Under the pieces are notes generated by a model. It was not told where the DNA came from, ran no database searches, and saw nothing but the letters and a program-made list of their open reading frames with translations. Shown one piece after another: positions 9,529-16,626 of a stretch of DNA of 64,000 bases. The DNA comes from Microbacterium sulfonylureivorans (GTDB lineage Bacteria > Actinomycetota > Actinomycetes > Actinomycetales > Microbacteriaceae). Positions within the stretch are counted from its first letter, which is position 1; every line of letters starts with the position of its first letter. The stretch covers positions 1,860,001 through 1,924,000 of the forward strand of contig NZ_RJAD01000001.1 of the NCBI RefSeq assembly GCF_003999995.1, in the 5' to 3' direction. The position numbers and the translations under genes are program-made.

Positions 9529-10272
9529 ATGGCGAACACGGCGCCCCTGGCGCACGCAGCGGATCCTGATGATGCATCGATCACGGTTTCGGCCGCTGAA
9601 CTCCGGGAGCTGCGCGACGAGTTCGAGCGATTCCTGATGGAGTACCGGTTCGGGATGCAGGAGGTCGAGACGAAGCTCGGCATCCTGCGGGACGAGTTCC
9701 AGCTGGTGCACGAGTACAACCCGATCGAGCACGTGTCGAGCCGCGTGAAGTCGCCCGACAGCCTCGTCGAGAAGGTCCAGCGCAAGGGCGTCGAGCCCGA
9801 CTTCGCGTCGATCCGCGACAGCATCACCGATATCGCGGGCGTGCGGGTGACGTGCAGCTTCGTCGCCGACGCGTACCGGCTCTTCAACCTGCTCACCGAG
9901 CAGGACGACATCCGTGTGATCTCGGTCAAGGACTACATCGCCCACCCGAAGCCCAACGGCTACAAGAGCCTGCACGCCATCGTGGCGGTGCCGGTGTTCC
10001 TGTCGAGCGGTCGTGTGGAGGTGCCCGTCGAGGTGCAGTTCCGCACGATCGCGATGGACTTCTGGGCGAGCCTCGAGCACAAGATCTACTACAAGTACGA
10101 CACCAACGTCCCGGTCGAGCTCCTCGACAGCCTGAAGGATGCCGCAGACACCGCCGCCGAGCTCGACGAGCGCATGGAGCGGCTGCACCGCGAGATCCGA
10201 GGCTCGTCGGCCACCGCGACCGCGCAGGTGCGCCCGCGCGTCCTCGGACCCGGTCGGGCCATCGAGGCGTGA
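9529..10272 (+). CDS. Small alarmone synthetase (RelA/SpoT-domain GTP pyrophosphokinase)
   Basis: The 247-residue protein carries only a RelA/SpoT synthetase domain (about residues 70-200), without the hydrolase, TGS or ACT domains of long Rel enzymes. Motifs include DSITDIAGVRVTCSF, HPKPNGYKSLHAIV and EVQFRTIAMDFWASLEHKIYY. It is expected to make (p)ppGpp-type alarmones from ATP and GTP/GDP in the cytoplasm. The ATG is preceded by TAGCGT (9517-9522) with a 6-nt gap, so the message looks leaderless and monocistronic. Confidence 0.93.
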   Translation: MANTAPLAHAADPDDASITVSAAELRELRDEFERFLMEYRFGMQEVETKLGILRDEFQLVHEYNPIEHVSSRVKSPDSLVEKVQRKGVEPDFASIRDSITDIAGVRVTCSFVADAYRLFNLLTEQDDIRVISVKDYIAHPKPNGYKSLHAIVAVPVFLSSGRVEVPVEVQFRTIAMDFWASLEHKIYYKYDTNVPVELLDSLKDAADTAAELDERMERLHREIRGSSATATAQVRPRVLGPGRAIEA

Positions 10273-10280
10273 CCGCGTTC

Positions 10281-10339
10281 GGGGCGCCATCCGTCAGTCG
10301 GGGCACGCAGTTCCCGCCCCGACTGACAGGATGCGCCCC
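10281..10339. repeat. Intergenic inverted repeat (candidate terminator)
   Basis: The perfect 12-bp core GTCAGTCGGGGC (10293-10304) pairs with 10316-10327. Outer arms extend the near-complementarity to 24 nt (10281-10304/10316-10339), ending in GGGGCG and CGCCCC. It lies 8 nt after the alarmone synthetase stop and 46 nt before the next start. Confidence 0.7.
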
Positions 10340-10385
10340 TGATCCGGGATCCTGACCACGCTCGCCCCGTCGCTAGGGTGAGTCC

Positions 10386-11585
10386 GTGGACCTCGAGCCG
10401 ACGCTGCTGATCATCCCGCTCCTCGGTGTGCTCGCACCGCTGCTCGCCCGCGGAATCGGCCGGTGGATCCGCGTGCCCATCGTCGTGTTCGAGCTCGTCC
10501 TCGGCATCCTGGTGGGTCCGAGCGTACTGGGCTGGGCGCAGCCGGATGCCTTCATCGACGTCCTGTCGGAGTTCGGTCTCGCGATGCTGTTCTTCGTCGC
10601 CGGGTCCGAGATCGAGTTCGCCGCGTTCCGCGGGCGAACCGGCCGGCGTGCCTCGTTCGGCTGGCTCCTCAGCCTCGCGGTCGGCGTCGGGCTCGCCTGG
10701 ATCTTCGTCCCCGGGGAGGAGGCGATCATCATCGGCGTCGCCCTCGCCTCGACCGCGCTCGGCACGATCCTCCCGATCCTCCGCGACGCCGGTGAGCTCA
10801 AGACCCCGTTCGGCCGCGCGCTCGGCGCGATCGGCGCGGTCGGCGAGTTCGGTCCGCTGATCGCGATCTCGATCTTCCTCGGCCAGCGCAACCCCGGGTA
10901 CTCGACGCTCGTGCTGGCGCTCTTCGGAGTCCTGGCCGGCCTCGCCATCTGGCTGGCCTTCCGCGTGCCGCGCGGGGCGATGCACCGCTTCGTCAGCTCG
11001 ACGCTGCACACGTCGGGGCAGTTCGCGATCCGGGTCGTCCTGCTCATCCTCTCGGGCCTCATCGCACTGAGCATCGTCCTCGACCTGGACATCCTGCTCG
11101 GCGCGTTCACCGCGGGCATCGTGTGGCGGCTCCTCATGCGCGATGCAGCCGAGCCCGACCGCGAGGCCGTCGAGAGCAAGGTCGAGGCGGTCGCCTTCGG
11201 CTTCCTCGTCCCGGTGTTCTTCATCTACACGGGTGTGACGTTCGACCTCGCCGCCCTCCTCGCGCAGCCGACTCTCTTCCTGCTGCTGCCGGTCGTCCTC
11301 GTGGTGCTGTTCGTCGTCCGAGGTCTGCCGTCGATGCTGGCGGCGCCGGAGGGGTCGACGGGCCGCGATCGACTCTCGATCGCGCTCCTCGGGGCCACCG
11401 CGCTGCCGATCATCGTCGCGGTGACGGCGATCGGCGTGGATGAGGGCATCCTGTCGACTGCGGCGTCGGCTCTCCTGGTCGGAGCCGGAATGCTCTCGGT
11501 GCTCCTCTTCCCGCTCATCGCGATGAGCATCCGCGGAGAGCGTGCGACCGGCGCCGCGCTGCCGGTGGAGGACGACGCGGCGTGA
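10386..11585 (+). CDS. Cation/proton antiporter (CPA2/KefB-like)
   Basis: The 399-residue protein is almost entirely hydrophobic with about 11-13 membrane segments and matches the Na+/H+ exchanger domain of CPA2 carriers. Characteristic stretches include ELVLGILVGPSVLGW, LAMLFFVAGSEIEF and FLVPVFFIYTGVTF. There is no C-terminal TrkA-N nucleotide-binding domain, so it is the short form. GTG 10386 follows TAGGGT (10374-10379) by 6 nt, suggesting a leaderless mRNA. The next gene starts inside its stop codon (GTGA overlap). The ion (K+ or Na+) cannot be told from sequence. Confidence 0.88.
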   Translation: MDLEPTLLIIPLLGVLAPLLARGIGRWIRVPIVVFELVLGILVGPSVLGWAQPDAFIDVLSEFGLAMLFFVAGSEIEFAAFRGRTGRRASFGWLLSLAVGVGLAWIFVPGEEAIIIGVALASTALGTILPILRDAGELKTPFGRALGAIGAVGEFGPLIAISIFLGQRNPGYSTLVLALFGVLAGLAIWLAFRVPRGAMHRFVSSTLHTSGQFAIRVVLLILSGLIALSIVLDLDILLGAFTAGIVWRLLMRDAAEPDREAVESKVEAVAFGFLVPVFFIYTGVTFDLAALLAQPTLFLLLPVVLVVLFVVRGLPSMLAAPEGSTGRDRLSIALLGATALPIIVAVTAIGVDEGILSTAASALLVGAGMLSVLLFPLIAMSIRGERATGAALPVEDDAA

Positions 11586-12067
11586 GCATCGACGCGCTCC
11601 TCGACGCCGCCCGCGAGCGGCTGGCCGGGGCGCCGCGCGAGGGCCTGGGCGAACTCGTCGAGCCGCGTCGCATCCTCGGGATCGCGCGCGCGGCCCGGAT
11701 CGTCCCGCGCGGGACCGCCTGGCACCTCGGCGCGCTGCTGCTGACCGACGACGGCGTCCTCGCGACGGGCGAGGTCGTGCGAGCGCGCACCGAGGCGGTC
11801 CGCGGATACACGGCCGAGTCGCAGCGCCGGCGCTCCGAGCTCGCCGCGGCCGCACGTCGCGGCGGATTCGACGAGGGCGCGACCGTGCACATCGGTTGGC
11901 GGATGCTCGATCCCGCCGCCGTCGACCGGGGAGAGGCATCCGATCCCCTCGCGGTGGTGGACGGCGTCGTGAGCATCCGCTGGAGCGCCGCGGCCGGCTA
12001 CATGCCTCTCGCGCGCTACCTCGACGAGCGGATCGCCCTGCTGCTCGATCCACCCGCCGGAGCGTGA
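11582..12067 (+). CDS. Hypothetical protein coupled to the antiporter
   Basis: The 161-residue protein starts at a GTG overlapping the antiporter stop by 4 nt, so the two are probably co-translated. It is soluble, with no signal peptide or membrane segment. A central region (residues about 42-68: RGTAWHLGALLLTDDGVLATGEVVR written in two parts, RGTAWHLGALLL and DDGVLATGEVVR) looks like a small beta-rich fold, followed by a basic helix rich in Arg. I do not recognise the family. An accessory role for the antiporter is possible only by position. Confidence 0.75.
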   Translation: MSIDALLDAARERLAGAPREGLGELVEPRRILGIARAARIVPRGTAWHLGALLLTDDGVLATGEVVRARTEAVRGYTAESQRRRSELAAAARRGGFDEGATVHIGWRMLDPAAVDRGEASDPLAVVDGVVSIRWSAAAGYMPLARYLDERIALLLDPPAGA

Positions 12068-12139
12068 CGGCGCCCTAGGGGACCGGCCCGAGCGTGTCAA
12101 CCGGGTGCGTGCCCGCGGAGGCATACGTAGCGTGGAGGC

Positions 12140-12940
12140 ATGGCCGCCAAGGACCTCACTCGCCAGATCGTCGTCATCAGCGCCTTCTGCTTCATGATCA
12201 TCGCCGCCATGGTCGGCACCGGACTGTTCGGCGGAACGCCGGTGCAGGACCTGCAGGACGGCGCCCTCGACGCAGACGGGTCGTTCCTCGCGCCGGCGCG
12301 TCCGGCGTTCTCCATCTGGACGGTCATCTACGTCGGCCTCTTCGCCTACACGGTATGGCAGGCGCTCCCCCGGCAGCGGTCGCGGTCGCGTCAGCGGGCC
12401 GTGGGGTGGCTCATCGCGGCGACGATGGTGCTCAACGGCGTGTGGCTGGTCACGGCGCAGTTCGCGACGCTGCCGCTCACGGTCCTCGCGATCGTCGTCC
12501 TGCTGGCGGTGCTCGGCCTGACTTTCCGGCGCACGGTGACCGACCCGGGGCGCGGATGGATCGACTCCCTGCTGATCGACGGCGTCACCGGGCTGCACCT
12601 CGGCTGGGTGACGCTCGCCACGGTCGCGAACACGACCGCGTGGCTCACCACGATCGTCGCCGACGACGCCGCGGACTCCGCGACGCTGTGGGGCGTCCTC
12701 GTCCTGGTCGTCGTCGCGGTCATCGGAGTCGGGATCGCGTGGGCGAGCGGCTGGCGCATCGCGCCGGGCCTGGCGATGGCGTGGGGCCTCTCCTGGATAG
12801 CTGTCGGGCGCCTGGCCTTCGAGCCGCCGAACACCGCGATCGGCGTCACTGCGATCGTCGTCGCGGCGATCGTCCTGCTCGTGCCGGTCGTCGGCACGGT
12901 GCTCCACCGCGCCGCCGATGTGCGCAACGCCGAGGTCTGA
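12140..12940 (+). CDS. TspO/tryptophan-rich sensory-like membrane protein
   Basis: The 266-residue protein has about eight hydrophobic segments. The motif FLAPARPAFSIWTVIYVGLF (about 50-69) matches the P(A/P)FxIWTxIY signature of a large actinobacterial TspO-like family, longer than the roughly 160-residue classical TspO. Such proteins are linked to tetrapyrrole binding or stress, but the role of this long form is not established. TAGCGT (12128-12133) lies 6 nt before the ATG, again a leaderless arrangement. The stop codon abuts the stop of the convergent amidotransferase with no spacer. Confidence 0.75.
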   Translation: MAAKDLTRQIVVISAFCFMIIAAMVGTGLFGGTPVQDLQDGALDADGSFLAPARPAFSIWTVIYVGLFAYTVWQALPRQRSRSRQRAVGWLIAATMVLNGVWLVTAQFATLPLTVLAIVVLLAVLGLTFRRTVTDPGRGWIDSLLIDGVTGLHLGWVTLATVANTTAWLTTIVADDAADSATLWGVLVLVVVAVIGVGIAWASGWRIAPGLAMAWGLSWIAVGRLAFEPPNTAIGVTAIVVAAIVLLVPVVGTVLHRAADVRNAEV

Positions 12941-13708
12941 TCAGTCGGCGTCGGCCGGGCCGAACCGCTGCGCGAACGCGCGCAGCAGGCGCACCGGCTC
13001 GGTGACGGATGACGCGAGCACGCGCGCTGCGACGACGTCGTAGTCGTTCGCCTCGAAGTAGCCGTCGTCGCGGTACACCGCCATGCGCTGCGTGAACGCC
13101 TTCGTGGTCGGCTCGGGGTGGAACTGCGTCGCGTAGAGCCGGTCGCCGACGACGTAGGCCTGGACGGGGCATCCGTCGTTCACCGCGAGGAGGGTCGCGC
13201 CCGGAGGCGGGACGGCCGTGCCCTCCTTGTGTGCCGTGAGCGCCGTGAAGCGCGTGGCGAGTCCGCCGAACAGCGGATCTCCCTGGCCTGCCCTGGTGAG
13301 CTCGATCGTCACCGGACCGGTGTCTTCGGGGTACGCGCGACTCACCTCGCCGCCGAGCATCCGCGTGACCACGCCGATGCCGTAGCACGTGAACAGCGCG
13401 GCGGGTGCGTCGTCGTCGCCGGGCGTCCCCTCGGCGACCCGGCGGGCGATGCGCTCGAGGCCGGCCTCGACGCGGCGCTGGACGTCGGTCTTGGTCGACT
13501 CGGGGTCGGCGAGGTTGAACGGGCTGCCGCCGACGAGGAAGCCGCTGTAGCGGTCGAACACGTCGTCGGGGAGCGGCTCGCGCACGAGGTCGAGATGGCC
13601 GAGCCGACTCTCGTCGAGCTTCATCGCGGTGCGGAACGATTCGTACTCGGCGGCCGCCGCTCCCTGTTGCGGCCGCACGCACACATAGAGCAGTGGCGCG
13701 GTCGTCAT
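12941..13708 (-). CDS. Class I glutamine amidotransferase-like protein
   Basis: The 255-residue protein has the GATase1 fold: the nucleophile-elbow segment LFTCYGIGVVTRMLGG provides the Cys, and ATQFHPEPT supplies the catalytic His-x-Glu. It resembles the free-standing GuaA-like amidotransferases of actinobacteria, which hydrolyse glutamine or gamma-glutamyl compounds; the acceptor is unknown. ATG 13706-13708 is selected because TAGAAT (plus strand 13716-13721) lies 7 nt upstream, indicating a leaderless transcript. The in-frame ATG further upstream would cover that promoter. Confidence 0.85.
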   Translation of the reverse strand: MTTAPLLYVCVRPQQGAAAAEYESFRTAMKLDESRLGHLDLVREPLPDDVFDRYSGFLVGGSPFNLADPESTKTDVQRRVEAGLERIARRVAEGTPGDDDAPAALFTCYGIGVVTRMLGGEVSRAYPEDTGPVTIELTRAGQGDPLFGGLATRFTALTAHKEGTAVPPPGATLLAVNDGCPVQAYVVGDRLYATQFHPEPTTKAFTQRMAVYRDDGYFEANDYDVVAARVLASSVTEPVRLLRAFAQRFGPADAD

Positions 13709-13766
13709 GCCGTGAATTCTAGGTCGCGGCATCCGCATCCGCATTCCCGGAGAAATCGCACGAGAC

Positions 13767-14438
13767 ATGTATCAGTCGCCACCTATCGCTCTCCACGTTG
13801 GTGTGGACACAATGGGCGTCATGATGCATGCGGGCGCTGGGGCATCCGCCGACTCGGTCGAGCCGGCGCGATGGGAGCGTGCCGCGGCGCTGTTCGTGCG
13901 CTGGCGCGACGGCGACAGCCGCGCGATGGACGAGCTCGTCCGGCTCATGACGCCGCCGCTGTGGCACGTCGTGCGCGCGTACGGGCTCGATGCGGCACTC
14001 GCGCAGGATGTCGTGCAGACGACGTGGCTGACGCTGGTGCGCCGTCACGAGACCATCCTCGACGCGCAGGCCGTGTCGGGATGGCTGACGATGTGCGCGC
14101 GCCGCGAGGCGTGGCGTGTCGGCAAGCAGCAGCGCCGCGCCGATCCGACCGAGGCCGAAGCGCTCGAACCCCATCTGCCGGTCCACGAATCCGCGGAGCA
14201 GACCGCCGCCACCGACGACGCCTCGCGTCGGCTGTGGATCGCGGTCGCGACGCTCAACGAACGATGCCAGCGCCTGCTGCGGATCGTCGCGTTCGAGGAC
14301 CGCCCCGACTATGCGCGCATCGCAGAGGATCTCGCGATGCCGATCGGGTCGATCGGACCGACCCGCCAGCGCTGTCTCGCCAAACTCCGGGCTGAACTCG
14401 AGGGCGCCGGATGGGGAGGAGATGATGATGGACACTGA
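13767..14438 (+). CDS. ECF-like sigma-70 family sigma factor
   Basis: The protein has up to 223 residues with a sigma region 2 (about residues 35-90; LAQDVVQTTWLTLVRR) and a region 4 helix-turn-helix (about 165-210; YARIAEDLAMPIGSIGPTRQRCLAKL). It resembles the group that is found beside subtilisin and CHAT genes. The start is uncertain: ATG 13767, 13812 or 13821 are all in frame, and none has a clear ribosome-binding site. It overlaps the next gene by 11 nt and heads a co-directional block with a subtilisin and a CHAT protease. It presumably directs transcription of this block or of partner genes, which is an inference. Confidence 0.85.
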   Translation: MYQSPPIALHVGVDTMGVMMHAGAGASADSVEPARWERAAALFVRWRDGDSRAMDELVRLMTPPLWHVVRAYGLDAALAQDVVQTTWLTLVRRHETILDAQAVSGWLTMCARREAWRVGKQQRRADPTEAEALEPHLPVHESAEQTAATDDASRRLWIAVATLNERCQRLLRIVAFEDRPDYARIAEDLAMPIGSIGPTRQRCLAKLRAELEGAGWGGDDDGH

Positions 14439-14895
14439 GGACTTCGCCGCGGATGCGGCGCTCTTCGCACGACTGCGCGCGGTGTGGGAGGAGGTGGATC
14501 CGGCGCCGGCCGACCTCGTCGATCGGATGGTGGCCGCCGTCGCCGTGGAAGACCTCTCTCGCGAGTACGCGCTGCTGACGCTCGTGGAAGGGACGCTCGC
14601 GGCGGTGCGCGGCGAAGCCGACACCGCGACGCTGCAGTTCAGCGACGGCTCGACGACGGTGCTCCTCCACGTCTCCGTGACGGAGGACGGCGGCCGCCGG
14701 GTCGACGGATGGGTGGATGCCGCGGCCCTCGCGATCCGCCTCACCCAGGGCGAGCGCGAGTGGTCCGCAGAGGCCGGCGAGCACGGCCGATTCGCGTTCG
14801 ACGAGGTCACGCCGGGGGTGGCGCGACTGCGCATGGTCGTGAAGGACGCCACCGGCGAGCTGCGCGACTTCCAGACGCCGCAGTTCGAAGTGTGA
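14428..14895 (+). CDS. Small unknown protein between sigma factor and subtilisin
   Basis: AGGAG (14417-14421) is 6 nt from ATG 14428; ATGs at 14422 and 14425 are alternatives. The 155-residue product has an acidic, helical N-terminus (residues 1-45), a beta-rich middle part (LQFSDGSTTVLLHVSV) and a C-terminal stretch (GRFAFDEVTPGVARLRMVV) that resembles a carboxypeptidase-regulatory/transthyretin-like strand pattern. It has no membrane segment, so it is not a classical membrane anti-sigma factor. Position suggests that it regulates the sigma factor or the proteases. The function is unknown. Confidence 0.75.
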   Translation: MDTEDFAADAALFARLRAVWEEVDPAPADLVDRMVAAVAVEDLSREYALLTLVEGTLAAVRGEADTATLQFSDGSTTVLLHVSVTEDGGRRVDGWVDAAALAIRLTQGEREWSAEAGEHGRFAFDEVTPGVARLRMVVKDATGELRDFQTPQFEV

Positions 14896-14960
14896 TCGAC
14901 CCCGACATCGGGGAGCGGCTGCGACGAAGGACGTCGCCCGCGATGAGGAGGTAGCGAGAG

Positions 14961-16595
14961 ATGGCAGCAGCAGGGGAACCCGGCTGGCGGAACAGAGTCG
15001 ATGCGGCACGACCCCGAGGCGTCCCCCTGGACCCGACGAGCGAACCGGTCGACGGCGTCCGCGCCTACCCGACCTCCTATGCGCCGGACCACCTCCTCGT
15101 TTCCGACGCCTCGCGTCTGCCGGAGATCCTCGAGACGCTCCGTGAAGCCGCCGCCGACTTCGGCTGGGGTGTGCGCCTGACTACGATCAAGGGCGAGCGC
15201 CTCGAGGAGCAGGACGCGATCGAGCGCGCGCGCCGAGAAGAGGCCGAGACGGGCCTGCCGATCGTGCTGCTCGCCGTCATCTTCCCGTCGCCGCGCGACG
15301 ACCGCGACGACCAGCCCGTTCCTCCGATCGACGCCTGGCGTCTGCTGCAGCGCGCCCGCGCCCGTCGAGGGACCGACATCGCCGGCGTGGGCCTCGATCA
15401 CGTGATCACCGTCGACCCGTTCGGCTCGACCAACCCCTTCGGTTCGACCAATCCGTTCGGCTCGACGAACCCGTTCGGATCGACCAACCCCTTCGGCTCG
15501 ACGAACCCGTTCGGCTCGACCAACGCTCCCGGCCCGGGAAGCTACGCCTACCCGGGATCCGGCGGTCGCGAGGTCGTGACCTACATCGGCGACCCGCCCC
15601 GCCGCGACGACTCGGCGATCAAGGGCCGGCGCCCCGTGGTCGCGTTCATGGACACCGGGTGCGGGACGCACCCCTGGCTCCCGGGCTCCATCGTCGAACG
15701 TCATCTCAAGCTCGACGGCGAACCCGTCGGCATCTCCGACCCCGCCACCGACCCGGAGGCCATCGGCGATCTCGCGGGGCCCTACGACGGATTCCTCGAC
15801 GGCGCGTCCGGACACGGGACGTTCGTCGCCGGAGTGATCCGGCAGGTCTGCCCCGACGCCGACCTGATCTCGATCCGCGTCGCCGACAGCCAGGGCGCTC
15901 TCCTCGAGGGCGAGTTCCTCGAGGCGGTCCGTGCGGTCGCCGTCCTGGTCATCCGCTACGCACGCGGCAAGGGCGGGCGTCCAATCGACGTGCTCAGCCT
16001 CTCGCTCAGCTACTACCACGAGACGCCCGACGACGGTCAGTTCGACCTGACCCTGATCAAGTACCTGCTCGCCGCACGGCGGCACGGCTGCGCCGTCGTC
16101 TGCTCGTCGGGCAATGACGCGACCGACCGGCCGGCGTTCCCGGCCGCACTGTGGGCGTGGCCGGGTGCCGACTTCGTCGTCGAGGATCCCTCGGATGCCG
16201 CGCCCCATGTCTCGGTCGGCGCGCTCAACCCGAACGGCACGTCGGTCGCCCTCTTCAGCAACGTCGGGCGGTGGGTGCGGTGCTACGCGCCGGGGGTCTC
16301 GGTCGTCAGCTCGCTCCCGCCCATGAACGGCGGAGTGCAGGCCGGCACGCGAAACGATCGATTCGGGCTGCGGCGCGAGACCGTCGATCCCGATGACTTC
16401 ACCGGCGGGTTCGCCGTCTGGAGCGGCACCTCGTTCGCCGCGCCGTACATCGCGGGCACCCTCGCCGAGATGGTCGGCGTCGGTCTGATCGACGGCCGCG
16501 CGAAGGAGGACGCCAAGGCGCGCGTCAAGGCCCTCGTGAAGGCCGGCGAGACGGTGCTGCGGGACTGGGACGGTCACCGGCGCGCTCCGGCCTGA
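14961..16595 (+). CDS. S8 subtilisin-like serine protease, apparently cytoplasmic
   Basis: This 544-residue protein has the complete S8 triad: Asp231 in FMDTGCG, His285 in GHGTFVAG and Ser491 in SGTSFAAP, with oxyanion Asn385 in SSGND. There is no signal peptide or C-terminal anchor, so it probably acts inside the cell. The N-terminal domain (about 1-150), which contains LLVSDASRLPEILETLREAA, may be an inhibitory or regulatory domain. It is joined to the protease by six tandem PFGSTN hexapeptides (residues 153-188). A GAGG-type site lies before ATG 14961. It is followed after 31 nt by the CHAT gene, so the two proteases are probably co-expressed. Substrates are unknown. Confidence 0.92.
   Translation: MAAAGEPGWRNRVDAARPRGVPLDPTSEPVDGVRAYPTSYAPDHLLVSDASRLPEILETLREAAADFGWGVRLTTIKGERLEEQDAIERARREEAETGLPIVLLAVIFPSPRDDRDDQPVPPIDAWRLLQRARARRGTDIAGVGLDHVITVDPFGSTNPFGSTNPFGSTNPFGSTNPFGSTNPFGSTNAPGPGSYAYPGSGGREVVTYIGDPPRRDDSAIKGRRPVVAFMDTGCGTHPWLPGSIVERHLKLDGEPVGISDPATDPEAIGDLAGPYDGFLDGASGHGTFVAGVIRQVCPDADLISIRVADSQGALLEGEFLEAVRAVAVLVIRYARGKGGRPIDVLSLSLSYYHETPDDGQFDLTLIKYLLAARRHGCAVVCSSGNDATDRPAFPAALWAWPGADFVVEDPSDAAPHVSVGALNPNGTSVALFSNVGRWVRCYAPGVSVVSSLPPMNGGVQAGTRNDRFGLRRETVDPDDFTGGFAVWSGTSFAAPYIAGTLAEMVGVGLIDGRAKEDAKARVKALVKAGETVLRDWDGHRRAPA
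15417..15524 (+). repeat. Six in-frame 18-bp repeats encoding PFGSTN
   Basis: Six contiguous 18-bp units encode PFGSTN x6 within the subtilisin gene. Units differ by synonymous changes only (for example ACC/ACG and AAC/AAT), so the peptide is kept while the DNA diverges. Copy number could vary between strains by slippage without a frameshift. Confidence 0.95.
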
Positions 16596-16626
16596 AACGC
16601 GGGGTGGACTGCGCCAAGATGAGGGA

